Shown here piece by piece: positions 53,287 to 61,193 of a DNA stretch of 64,000 nucleotides (its first letter is position 1; each line of letters begins with the position of its first letter). The notes below the pieces were generated by a model. The model did not search any database and was not told the DNA's origin. It saw nothing but the letters and a program-made list of their open reading frames with translations. A program made the translations under genes and the position numbers. Source of the stretch: Desulfomicrobium sp. ZS1 (GTDB lineage: Bacteria; Desulfobacterota; Desulfovibrionia; Desulfovibrionales; Desulfomicrobiaceae). The stretch lies in contig NZ_CP100351.1 in the NCBI RefSeq assembly GCF_024204645.1, forward strand, positions 1,674,001 to 1,738,000, read 5' to 3'.

Positions 53287-53585
53287 GCCTGGTCTCGAAA
53301 GATCCTCTGCGGCTATCGGTATCCTTTGACCGGGCCGATGCCTGCTTCAACGGGCATTTCCCCGGCAATCCGGTAGTGCCCGGCTCACTCATCGCGGGCC
53401 TTTGCATGCAGGTCATTGCGCAGCATCGCGGACGCCGAGAACCGCTGCGCATTCACCGCTTCTCCTTTTCCCGTTTCGCCTCCCCCGGAACGTATGCGCT
53501 GGGCATCGAAGAGCAAGGCGATACGTATCTGTGCACCTTGCGCCGCGATGACACGATTTTCGCCCAAGGCAGGATTACGCCATGA
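53277..53585 (+). CDS. FabZ-like hot-dog protein with catalytic His but no Glu
   Basis: A 102-residue single hot-dog domain. The FabZ motif HFPGNPVVPGSLI is intact with the catalytic His at residue 27, but the residue 14 positions later, Glu63 in FabZ (His49 plus 14), is Gly41 in SLIAGLCMQ. The C-terminal half YALGIEEQGDTYLCTLRRDDTIFAQGRI is the usual second beta-layer. It is shorter than FabZ (about 150). ATG overlaps the bioB stop; the gene's stop overlaps the next start (ATGA). It is predicted to pair with the Glu-carrying hot-dog protein at 55849-56256. Confidence 0.85.
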   Translation: MDLSLVSKDPLRLSVSFDRADACFNGHFPGNPVVPGSLIAGLCMQVIAQHRGRREPLRIHRFSFSRFASPGTYALGIEEQGDTYLCTLRRDDTIFAQGRITP

Positions 53586-54316
53586 TGCTCGACTTTCGCG
53601 GCAAAACCGTCCTCGTCCTCGGAGGCGGCAGTTCCATAGGACTGGCCCTGACCGCACTGCTGCTGGATGAAGGCCTTACGGTCATTCCGACCCACGCTTC
53701 GGAAGCGGGAAAAGCCGCCATAAGCCAAAAGTTCCCGGAACTTACCGGAAAAAGTCCGTGGCTGGACCTCAGTGACAAGGCCAGCCAGACGTCGCTTGCC
53801 CCCATTCTTGAAGCCGGAGTGGACTATCTGGTCGATCTGGCCCATGGGGATCACGAAGTCCTCCTGGCGGCAGCCGGTGAAGCCGACATGGACGCATATT
53901 TCCAGGCTGGCATCGCAAACCGGCTGCTGCTACTCAAAACGGTGACCCGTTCCATGCTGGCCCGCCGCTTCGGCAGACTCCTGCACGTTTCCTCCACCGC
54001 CGCCGCCCTGCCTGCGCCCGGCCAGGGATTTTACGGCGCGGCCAAAAGAGCGGCCGAAGGGCTTTACCAAAGCCTCGCCCTGGAGCTCGGCCCGCGCGGC
54101 ATCTCGGGTCTGAGCCTGCGTCTTGGACTCGTGGACGCGGGACGCGGGGAACGCTTTCTGGACAAGGAAAACAGGCGCCGCGACCTGAAAAATAAAATCG
54201 TGACCGTGGACCAGGCAGCGGGCACGCTCCTGTTCCTGCTCTCCGACCAGGCCCTGGCCCTGACCTGCACAACCATCACCATGGACGCCGGACTGACGGC
54301 GCAAAAATACGCATGA
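53582..54316 (+). CDS. short-chain dehydrogenase/reductase (FabG-like)
   Basis: A 244-residue SDR enzyme. The cofactor loop is VLGGGSSIGLALTALLL, followed by the catalytic Ser in LHVSSTAA and Tyr-Lys in GFYGAAKRAAEGLYQSLALE. A C-terminal TITMDAGLTAQKY is typical of FabG-type enzymes. Given the operon, the predicted role is reduction of a 3-ketoacyl-ACP intermediate en route to pimeloyl-ACP. The start overlaps the preceding gene by four bases and the stop overlaps the acyl-carrier gene by four bases. Confidence 0.88.
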   Translation: MMLDFRGKTVLVLGGGSSIGLALTALLLDEGLTVIPTHASEAGKAAISQKFPELTGKSPWLDLSDKASQTSLAPILEAGVDYLVDLAHGDHEVLLAAAGEADMDAYFQAGIANRLLLLKTVTRSMLARRFGRLLHVSSTAAALPAPGQGFYGAAKRAAEGLYQSLALELGPRGISGLSLRLGLVDAGRGERFLDKENRRRDLKNKIVTVDQAAGTLLFLLSDQALALTCTTITMDAGLTAQKYA

Positions 54317-54693
54317 ACCCTTTCCCGACCATCTGCTCCATACTGGCCGAAATCCTGGACCTGGACCCGGCCGACATCACGCCCGAGACCTACGTCATAC
54401 GGACTCTCAAAGCCGAATCCATCGACCTGCTTGAAATCGGGGTAGCCATGCAGCACAAACTGGGCATCGCCGTGGATGACGACCTGCTTTTTCTGAAAAA
54501 CGTGCGCATCGTCCTGAACCGGGCCGCGCGTGACAACATCGAGGCTCTGTCCGCCTTGAAAGCGGAATACCCATATCTGTCCGAGCCCCGGCTGCACGAA
54601 ATCCTGGATGGCCTGTCCGCTGGCCCGGTGCTGCAGGTGCGCGATCTTGTCGCCTACGCCGAGGCCGCAACGCCCGCCCCGGCCGGAAACTGA
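54313..54693 (+). CDS. acyl carrier protein, long form with ESID site
   Basis: A 126-residue acyl-carrier-like protein. The helix I region MNPFPTICSILAEILDLD and the phosphopantetheine Ser at position 36 in KAESIDLLEIG match ACP topology; Ser36 coincides with E. coli ACP numbering. The usual DSL motif is ESI, and acidic helix II is weaker. A tail of about 45 extra residues beyond the normal ACP length ends Ala/Pro-rich. It lies between the reductase and ketoacyl synthase genes with 4-base and 1-base spacing. Probably a dedicated carrier for the biotin precursor. Confidence 0.8.
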   Translation: MNPFPTICSILAEILDLDPADITPETYVIRTLKAESIDLLEIGVAMQHKLGIAVDDDLLFLKNVRIVLNRAARDNIEALSALKAEYPYLSEPRLHEILDGLSAGPVLQVRDLVAYAEAATPAPAGN

Positions 54694-54694
54694 G

Positions 54695-55858
54695 ATGGAC
54701 AACCGCCGGGTGGTCGTCACCGGCAGCGGATTCGTGCTGCCCCTTGGCTCCAGCAGGGATGACGTGTTTTCCGCGCTGCAGGAACCCCACGGCCCCTTTG
54801 TTCGATCGTCGACGGATCCGCAGGTCGCGATCTGCCCGGTATCCGATTTTGATCTCAAATCCCATGTCGGCCGCTGCAAGAACGCCCGCTACCTGACCCG
54901 TGGCCAGCAACTTTGTCTGGCCGCCGCCGTCAGGGCCGTGGACGATGCCGGGCTCGGCCAGGACGACCTGGCTGAGGCCGGACTCTTCCTGGGCCTCGGC
55001 CCAAATCTGCAGGCCAGGCCACGGGAAGACAAGGCCCTGTGGCTTCTGGACTATCTTCCCAACACGGTGACCGCAGTCATGGCCGAGATGCTGGGCGTAC
55101 ACGGCGAAAACCTGACCATTCTGACCGCCTGCGCGGCTTCGACCCAGGCGCTGGGACAGGCCTTTCGCGCCGTAGCCACAGGACTTGCGGACGTGGCCCT
55201 GGCCGGTGGCGGGGATTCACGCCTCTCGCCGGAGGCTGTCAGCGCCTATAAGCAGGCCGGAGTCCTGGCCACGGATTTTAAGCGCCCGGAACTGGCCTGC
55301 AGACCCTTTGACCAGGGCCGCTGCGGGTTTGCCATCGGCGAAGGCGGGGCGGTCTTTACATTGGAGTGCCTGGAGCATGCCCAGACTCGCGGAGCCAGGA
55401 TTCTGGCGGAAATCGTCAGCGCCTCCTCATCCCTGGACGGCGGCAGCCTGACCGGCCCGGACACCACCGGGCAAGCGGCCTGCACTGCGGTGCGGCGCTG
55501 CCTTAAAGAGCTTGGCGATGAAAATCTCTGCGTCGTGACGCACGGCACGGGCACGTTCCTCAATGACACTGTGGAAGCAGATATTCTGGCCCGGACCGTG
55601 CCACAGGCCATGGGCATCGCCGCCTTCAAGTCCCGGATCGGCCATCTGGCGGCGGCCTGCGGCTGCGCAGAGCTGGCCCTGGGGCTTATCTGCGCCGAAC
55701 AGGGCTCTTTCCCGGCCATCGCCGGCCTTGAAAACCCATGCCGCGACGACCTGCCCCTGCTGCGCGCTCCCATGCGGCTGCGTCCGCGCAACCTGCTCGT
55801 GCAGAGCTTCGGCTTTGGCGGACAGAACGCCTGTCTGGGGGTGCGGCCTTGGATCTAG
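54695..55858 (+). CDS. beta-ketoacyl-ACP synthase (FabF-like KAS II)
   Basis: A 387-residue condensing enzyme. The catalytic Cys is at about 146 in LTACAASTQALG, with active-site His at about 282 (VTHGTGTF) and about 315 (SRIGHLAAACG). The Cys-His-His triad is that of KAS I/II, not FabH. The final GFGGQNACLGV is the usual C-terminal motif. The ATG overlaps by one base the adjoining stop region. Its 3' end overlaps the start of the second hot-dog gene. Predicted to extend a dicarboxylic or methyl-ester-type chain for biotin; direct evidence is context only. Confidence 0.9.
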   Translation: MDNRRVVVTGSGFVLPLGSSRDDVFSALQEPHGPFVRSSTDPQVAICPVSDFDLKSHVGRCKNARYLTRGQQLCLAAAVRAVDDAGLGQDDLAEAGLFLGLGPNLQARPREDKALWLLDYLPNTVTAVMAEMLGVHGENLTILTACAASTQALGQAFRAVATGLADVALAGGGDSRLSPEAVSAYKQAGVLATDFKRPELACRPFDQGRCGFAIGEGGAVFTLECLEHAQTRGARILAEIVSASSSLDGGSLTGPDTTGQAACTAVRRCLKELGDENLCVVTHGTGTFLNDTVEADILARTVPQAMGIAAFKSRIGHLAAACGCAELALGLICAEQGSFPAIAGLENPCRDDLPLLRAPMRLRPRNLLVQSFGFGGQNACLGVRPWI

Positions 55859-56256
55859 ATTTCTCCAGCTTCGACCCTTCCATGGCCCTGGACGCCATCC
55901 TCTTCTGCGATGAGCGCGAAATCGTGACACGTACCCCTTCCCTGCCGCCGTATCTGGCCCTTGAAGCCATGGCCCAGACCTGCGGCATGCACCTGCGCCA
56001 CCGCCACGGTTTTCAGATTCAAGCCTACCTTGTATCCGTGGCCGACCTTCTCTATGCTCCGGACCTTGGAACCGAGCCCCTGACCATTCGGGCGAGCATG
56101 ATCGCCGAAACCAAAGCCGGCGCAAGCTATGCCGTGACAGTCAACGACGACCCGACATGCCGGATTCTCATCGGACACGATGCCCGGCCCGCCTCTTTGG
56201 ACACCCTCTTTCAGAGCCGTTTCACATGCCTGATCAAAAATTCATCCAACGCTTGA
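55849..56256 (+). CDS. FabZ-like hot-dog protein with catalytic Glu but no His motif
   Basis: A 135-residue single hot-dog domain with LPPYLALEAMAQTCGMHL, the FabA/FabZ central helix containing the Glu (E39). The preceding HFPGxPxxPG loop is missing; only the short TPSLPP segment stands there. The rest is normal hot-dog sequence. The start is a TTG at 55849 overlapping the synthase gene by 10 bases, with GGGGG just upstream; an ATG at 55882 is an alternative. The 3' end overlaps bioF by 31 bases. Complementary to the His-only hot-dog protein at 53277-53585. Confidence 0.8.
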   Translation: MDLDFSSFDPSMALDAILFCDEREIVTRTPSLPPYLALEAMAQTCGMHLRHRHGFQIQAYLVSVADLLYAPDLGTEPLTIRASMIAETKAGASYAVTVNDDPTCRILIGHDARPASLDTLFQSRFTCLIKNSSNA

Positions 56257-57380
56257 AGAACGACATCGTGGCCCGCCGTCAGGCAGGTCTCGGCCGCGAG
56301 CTTTTGCCCATGACCGGGCATCATGGCGCACGCGTGATTCTGGATGGCCGGCCGCACCTCAATTTTTCCTCCAATGATTTCCTGGGGCTGGCCCAGGACG
56401 CAGATATGGCCGAAAAGCTGGCGGTGCTGTGCCGCCGCGTAGGCAGCGGCTCCGGCTCATCACGCCTGGTCACGGGCACGACCCGCTCCACCCTGGAAGC
56501 GGAGCAGGCGTTGGCCACGTATTTCGGATACGAGTCCTGCCTGATCCTGGGCAGTGGATTCATGGCCAATCTGACACTCATCGCCACCCTGTTTTCCGAG
56601 AAGGACACCCTGCTGCTCGACAAGCGCGCCCACGCCAGCACCGTGGCCGGAGTGCGGCACAGCCGGGTGGGGTTCCACACCTTCCGTCACAACCGCACAA
56701 GCCACCTGCGCAAACTGCTTGAAACCTATCCGGCGCAGGCGGTGCTGACCGAATCGCTGTTCAGCATGGACGGTGACAGCCCGGATTTCAACGCCGTGAA
56801 ACGCCTCAAGGACGAATTCGGATTTCTGTGCATCGTGGACGAAGCCCACGCCTTCGGGGTCCTGGGCGACGGGGGCAGGGGCCTTGCGGGCGGGGTCGCC
56901 GATGTGGCCGTGGGCACGCTGGGCAAGGCATTCGGGATGTTCGGAGCCTTCATCCTCTGCCCGGCCGTCGTGCGCGAATACCTGATCCACTTCGGGCAGG
57001 GCTTCATCTACACCACGGCCCTGCCGCCCTGGCACGGCGACATGGTCCTGGCCATGCTGGAGCGGATTCGCCAGGGCGGAAAGCAGCGTGAGCATCTGCG
57101 CCGTCTGGGAGACGTGGCCCGGGAGGAGCTCTCCAAAACCGGGCTGCGCACAGGCGGCAGCGCGCACATTCTGAGCCTGGAAGTCGGCGACGAAAACCGT
57201 TGCCAGCGTCTGGCCACGAGATTGCGGGAAGAGGGAATTCTGGTTTTCGCGGCCCGCTATCCCACGGTGCCCCTGGGCCAGGCAATTTTAAGGGTCTGTC
57301 TCACGGCGGAACATGATGTGGCCGACGTGATCCATTTGCAAAGTGCCCTGTCCAGCCTGGTCCAAATGGAGAGCACATGA
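56226..57380 (+). CDS. bioF: 8-amino-7-oxononanoate synthase
   Basis: A 384-residue PLP enzyme joining pimeloyl thioester and alanine to give KAPA. It shows GSGSGSSRLVTGTTR, the PLP Lys in TLGKAFGMFGAF and the Asp/His pair in CIVDEAHAFGVLGDGGRG. The ATG at 56226 gives the normal length; it lies inside the upstream gene's end. Its 3' end overlaps bioD by four bases (ATGA). A member of the alpha-oxoamine synthase family; in this operon the BioF call is solid because bioB and bioD flank it. Confidence 0.95.
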   Translation: MPDQKFIQRLKNDIVARRQAGLGRELLPMTGHHGARVILDGRPHLNFSSNDFLGLAQDADMAEKLAVLCRRVGSGSGSSRLVTGTTRSTLEAEQALATYFGYESCLILGSGFMANLTLIATLFSEKDTLLLDKRAHASTVAGVRHSRVGFHTFRHNRTSHLRKLLETYPAQAVLTESLFSMDGDSPDFNAVKRLKDEFGFLCIVDEAHAFGVLGDGGRGLAGGVADVAVGTLGKAFGMFGAFILCPAVVREYLIHFGQGFIYTTALPPWHGDMVLAMLERIRQGGKQREHLRRLGDVAREELSKTGLRTGGSAHILSLEVGDENRCQRLATRLREEGILVFAARYPTVPLGQAILRVCLTAEHDVADVIHLQSALSSLVQMEST

Positions 57381-58063
57381 CCGGAACAATCCTCTTCATC
57401 ACCGGCACGGACACGGACGTGGGCAAGACGGTGCTCAGTCTGCTCCTCATGCGACTTTTGGCCGGGACAGACGCAATATACCTCAAACCCGTGCAGACCG
57501 GCTGCCTTGACGCGGAGCATGACTCCGACGCGGCGTTTGTGCACCGCCATCTGCCCGGCGGGCTGCCCCGGGGCATGGCGCCGGCGGACTGCATCCATTC
57601 CCTCCGCCCCCTGCCCAAAGCCCCGCTTTTTGCCGGAGAGCCCGTAGACTTCGACGCCCTGTGCCGCTTCATCGCCGCCCATGCCCAGCGCCATGATGTC
57701 ACTGTGGTCGAAGGCGCCGGAGGCCTGCTGGTGCCGATCACGGCGCAAAAAACCATGCTGGATCTGGCCCTGGAGACCGGCGCCTCTTTGCTCGTAGGCG
57801 GCCGCGCGGGGCTTGGCACCATCAATCACACCCTCTTGACCCTGGAAGCCCTAAGGGCCCGCAAGGCCCGCTGCCTGGGCGTGGTCCTGACCGACCCCAC
57901 GGACGCCACTCCAAAATTGGACAGGGCCGAAAATAGCGCGGCCATCAAGAACTTCTCCGGTCTGCCCGTGCATGGGGTCATCGGTCGCATGGAAGACCTG
58001 CGAAATCCGCACAACACAGCACTGACCGTTATCCGAAAAGCATTGGCCACGCTTCATCTCTGA
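57377..58063 (+). CDS. bioD: dethiobiotin synthetase
   Basis: A 228-residue ATPase closing the ureido ring of dethiobiotin. The P-loop is ITGTDTDVGKTVLSLLL, then KPVQTGC, and the conserved VVEGAGGLLVPI and TINHTLLTLEA. The start overlaps the bioF stop by four bases. It ends the operon; bioA (diaminopelargonate aminotransferase) is not in the window, nor are bioC, bioH or bioW, so KAPA-to-DAPA conversion must be encoded elsewhere. Confidence 0.95.
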   Translation: MTGTILFITGTDTDVGKTVLSLLLMRLLAGTDAIYLKPVQTGCLDAEHDSDAAFVHRHLPGGLPRGMAPADCIHSLRPLPKAPLFAGEPVDFDALCRFIAAHAQRHDVTVVEGAGGLLVPITAQKTMLDLALETGASLLVGGRAGLGTINHTLLTLEALRARKARCLGVVLTDPTDATPKLDRAENSAAIKNFSGLPVHGVIGRMEDLRNPHNTALTVIRKALATLHL

Positions 58064-58211
58064 TCCACCCTTCCTGATAGCTCTTCTTGACCACCACAGC
58101 CCCTGCTTGTACGACGTTGCAGTTTTGGGGTTTGCGCGGCGGACCCCCGGACGTGTGCGCGGGACGGGCCCATTTGGCCTTGCTACACATCTTTTTCGAA
58201 GGGAGAAACCC

Positions 58212-59498
58212 ATGAGCAGAAGAATCATTCAAGTCGATGAAAAGGTACCATTACTTCAGGGATTTCCCTTGAGCCTGCAGCATCTGTTCGCCATGTTCGG
58301 CGCGTCGGTGCTGGTTCCAACCCTGTTCAAGATCGATCCGGCCATCGTGCTGCTCATGAACGGCATTGGAACGCTCATCTACCTCTTCATCTGTAAGGGC
58401 AAAGCGCCCGCGTTCCTGGGTTCGAGTTTCGCGTTTCTTTCTCCGGTCTTCGTCGTGCTCGGCGCTGACCAGGCCCTGTGGGGAAGCACTTACTCTTACG
58501 CGCTGGGCGGCTTCATCGCCTCGGGCCTCATCTTCTGCACCGTGGCCCTCATCATCGGCCGATTCGGCTCCGACTGGATCAAAGTCGTGCTGCCGCCGGC
58601 CACCATGGGCCCCATCGTCGCCCTGATCGGCCTGGAACTGGCCGGCGTGGCAACGGGCATGGCCGGTATCATGCCGGATGATTCCGGGGCCTATAATACC
58701 GACGCCATCATCGTCTCCATGGTCACCCTGCTGGTCGTCGCCTTCGGGTCCATTGTCTTTCGAGGCTTCATGGCCGTCATCCCGGTCCTGGTCGGCATCA
58801 TCGTAGGCTACCTAGTGTCCATCGGCATGGGCATGGTCGATTTCGCGACCATCACCACGGCTCCGATCGTCTCCTTTCCCACGGTGTACCTGCCCAAGTT
58901 CGACATCAACATGATCCTGATCATCATCCCGGCCTCTCTGGTGGTCATCTCCGAGCACATCGGCCACCTGGTCGTCACCGGAAACATCATCGGCCGCGAC
59001 CTGGTCAAGGATCCCGGGCTGCACCGCTCACTGCTGGGCGACGGCATCGCCACCATCCTCTCGGGCTTCATGGGCTCCGTGCCGGTGACCACGTACGGTG
59101 AAAACATCGGCGTCATGGCCATCACCCGCGTCTACTCCGTGTGGGTCATCGGCGGCGCGGCGATCATCTCCATCTGTCTGGCCTTCGTCGGCAAACTCTC
59201 GGCCTTTATCCAGTCCATACCCACCCCGGTCATGGGCGGCATCTGCATCCTGCTCTTCGGCGTCATCGCCGCCTCGGGCATCCGCATGCTGGTCGAAGCC
59301 AAAGTCGACTACTCCAAGCCCGCCAACCTGATCCTGACCGCCGTGGTCCTCATCGTAGGCCTGAGCGGAACTGCCCTGCACATCGGCACGGTGCAGCTCA
59401 AAGGCATGGCCCTGGGCACGGTGGTGGGCATGCTCATGTCCATGATCTTCCATCTCCTGGAGCACCTCGGCCTGACCAATCAGCCGGCGGAACATTAA
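58212..59498 (+). CDS. uraA: uracil permease (NCS2 family, UraA-like)
   Basis: A 428-residue inner-membrane uracil:proton symporter. About 14 hydrophobic helices are visible. The core motifs match UraA: VISEHIGHLVVTGNIIGRD (substrate Glu region), VPVTTYGENIGVMAITRVYS (second Glu in the signature) and TPVMGGICILLFG. AGGGAG nine bases before the ATG fixes the start against an upstream in-frame one. It is followed by a perfect terminator, so it is monocistronic. No pyrimidine-biosynthesis gene is adjacent. Confidence 0.93.
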   Translation: MSRRIIQVDEKVPLLQGFPLSLQHLFAMFGASVLVPTLFKIDPAIVLLMNGIGTLIYLFICKGKAPAFLGSSFAFLSPVFVVLGADQALWGSTYSYALGGFIASGLIFCTVALIIGRFGSDWIKVVLPPATMGPIVALIGLELAGVATGMAGIMPDDSGAYNTDAIIVSMVTLLVVAFGSIVFRGFMAVIPVLVGIIVGYLVSIGMGMVDFATITTAPIVSFPTVYLPKFDINMILIIIPASLVVISEHIGHLVVTGNIIGRDLVKDPGLHRSLLGDGIATILSGFMGSVPVTTYGENIGVMAITRVYSVWVIGGAAIISICLAFVGKLSAFIQSIPTPVMGGICILLFGVIAASGIRMLVEAKVDYSKPANLILTAVVLIVGLSGTALHIGTVQLKGMALGTVVGMLMSMIFHLLEHLGLTNQPAEH

Positions 59499-59515
59499 AC
59501 AACGCTCAATATCCG

Positions 59516-59546
59516 GGGCGGAGCACAGCGGTGCTCCGCCCTTTTT
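59516..59546 (+). terminator. rho-independent terminator of uraA
   Basis: GGGCGGAGCAC, loop AGCG, GTGCTCCGCCC and five T. It begins 17 bases after the uraA stop codon; a textbook intrinsic terminator. Confidence 0.92.
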
Positions 59547-59562
59547 CAATCCGGTGGGCGAA

Positions 59563-59736
59563 ATGAAAAAACAAACCATCTTGCTGTGGATCGGCGGCGT
59601 GGTCGGTGTACTGACCATGGGGGCCTTACGCTTCATCGGCAAAAACACGGACATCTTCGGCCTGCTGGCGGCCATGGCCGCGGTCATCGCCATCCTGGCT
59701 TTTTTCGTCATCCGCTACGTGAATCGCAAGTGGTGA
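59563..59736 (+). CDS. small two-helix membrane protein
   Basis: A 57-residue hydrophobic protein: MKKQTILLWIGGVVGVLTMG and IFGLLAAMAAVIAILAFFVI form two predicted TM helices separated by a short polar turn (RFIGKNTD). It ends in basic RYVNRKW. The start is ATG 59563, with GGTGGG nine bases before it. The stop overlaps the ATG of the kinase gene that follows (TGATG), indicating translational coupling. I recognise no family; the pair may be co-regulated. Sequence just after the uraA terminator, so a promoter for this unit should lie within it or overlap it. Confidence 0.65.
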   Translation: MKKQTILLWIGGVVGVLTMGALRFIGKNTDIFGLLAAMAAVIAILAFFVIRYVNRKW

Positions 59737-60695
59737 TGCCCCCCTCTTCCAAGCCCGCCATGCACCCATCTTCCGAACTGCTCCGCGACATATTGAACTG
59801 CTGGGACCTGACTTTCGAAGCCATTCATCCCCGGATTGCCATCCACGGAAGCCCCGAGCGCTGCCTGTACAGGGTGGTGGTGGACGCCGGCGGCTCACGC
59901 CATTTCCTGGAAGAGCTCGATTCCCGAACCGTGCCACGCAAAAAGCTGATCGCCGCTCGCATCGCGCATCTGGCAGCCAGGGCATTGCCCGTGGCCGCGC
60001 CTTTGGCCGGACTTGACGGAGGCTTCGTACAACGTGTCGGCAACCGGAACTGGCAGCTGACGCCTTTTCTGGAGGGGATTGAGCCGGACGCCGGGAGCTT
60101 ATGGCGAGACGCATGGCGCGGAGAGGCCCTGGCTCTCTTTCTGCGCGATCTGCGACAGGCGAGCCAGGATATGGCCGTGGATGAAGACGTCTTTAACCTG
60201 CACGGCTATGTCCGAAAAATCATAAATGACGCCAGGAGGTTGCACCCGAACGTCTGCGCAAAGCTCGCCCCCGTCTTTTCTCTCATTGAGCGAAAGCTTG
60301 AGTCGTGCGCCAATCTGCCTGTGGCTTTCTGTCACGGCGATCCCCATCCCCGAAACATGATCTGGGGCACGGACCGCATCCTGGGTGCCATCGACTGGGA
60401 ATTCTGCGGACCCAAATGCGTCCTGCACGACATGGCCCTGATCCTTGGCTGCGTAGGCAGCGAAGACGAAGACGCCCTGAGCGGCCCCTTCATCACTGCC
60501 TTTCTGGAGACGTTACGCGACTGCGGCCTGCTGGACAGCACGCTGAAAACGCACCTGCCGACCTGGACTCTGGCCCTGCGCGTGGCCTGGTTGGCGGAAT
60601 GGTTGCGGCGAGGCGATACCGAGATGACCCAATTCGAGGTCTTCTACATGACGACCCTGGCAAATCGGTTCTTCGGGCGAGACAAGGCGTTCTAG
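59736..60695 (+). CDS. APH-family phosphotransferase (aminoglycoside-kinase-like)
   Basis: A 319-residue small-molecule kinase of the aminoglycoside/choline kinase fold. The catalytic loop is VAFCHGDPHPRNMIWG with HGDxxxxN, and the metal site is GAIDWEFCG. An N-lobe strand carries the Lys region LIAARIAHLA. Substrate could be an aminoglycoside-like sugar, homoserine, choline or a thiamine-type alcohol; nothing in the context decides. It is translationally coupled to the small membrane protein (TGATG). An internal ATG at 59760 is another possible start. Confidence 0.85.
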   Translation: MPPSSKPAMHPSSELLRDILNCWDLTFEAIHPRIAIHGSPERCLYRVVVDAGGSRHFLEELDSRTVPRKKLIAARIAHLAARALPVAAPLAGLDGGFVQRVGNRNWQLTPFLEGIEPDAGSLWRDAWRGEALALFLRDLRQASQDMAVDEDVFNLHGYVRKIINDARRLHPNVCAKLAPVFSLIERKLESCANLPVAFCHGDPHPRNMIWGTDRILGAIDWEFCGPKCVLHDMALILGCVGSEDEDALSGPFITAFLETLRDCGLLDSTLKTHLPTWTLALRVAWLAEWLRRGDTEMTQFEVFYMTTLANRFFGRDKAF

Positions 60696-60723
60696 AAATT
60701 GCGCTCTGTGACTGCGAAATTTT

Positions 60724-61077
60724 CTAGATGAGCTCCGCAACCTTGCGCATCAGTTCCGAGCTGTCATAGGATTTGACCACGTAGGCATCAGCGGCGATGG
60801 ATTTGAGGTCGAGACGGAAGCTGTCGTAGGCGGTGCAGAGGATGATGGGCAGCTTGGGGTGCTTGCAGCGCACGATCTGCAGAATATCCAGCCCCGACCT
60901 GCTTTCCAGCTTGATATCCAGAATGATCAGATCGGGCTTGTGTTCTTCCACCAAACCCAGCGGATCCTCCCCCCCATCCGAAAGAACCACGGCATAGCCC
61001 AGGGCGCGAAGCTCCTCGGCATAGAGCATGCGTACGTGTTCTTCGTCGTCAATCACCAGAACAGTCTTTCGATTCAT
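60724..61077 (-). CDS. single-domain response regulator
   Basis: A 117-residue receiver-only protein. It has VIDDEEH, the phospho-acceptor in LIILDIKLESRSG, the Thr in LCTAYD and a Lys in YVVKSYD, so a functional CheY-like fold is likely. No output domain and no histidine kinase are adjacent, so it may signal by protein-protein interaction (CheY- or Spo0F-like relay). The ATG is preceded by GGAGG-rich sequence (GGGGGAGG). It is convergent with the kinase gene. Confidence 0.9.
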   Translation of the reverse strand: MNRKTVLVIDDEEHVRMLYAEELRALGYAVVLSDGGEDPLGLVEEHKPDLIILDIKLESRSGLDILQIVRCKHPKLPIILCTAYDSFRLDLKSIAADAYVVKSYDSSELMRKVAELI

Positions 61078-61193
61078 AACTGCCTCCCCCGCGTCAAATT
61101 TATTTTCGCATAGCAGACTTTATCCGACCTTGGGAAGAATCTCCTGTCCGAAAAACATATCTGTCACGATTTCCTCGTCCGTCCGCCCTGAGG

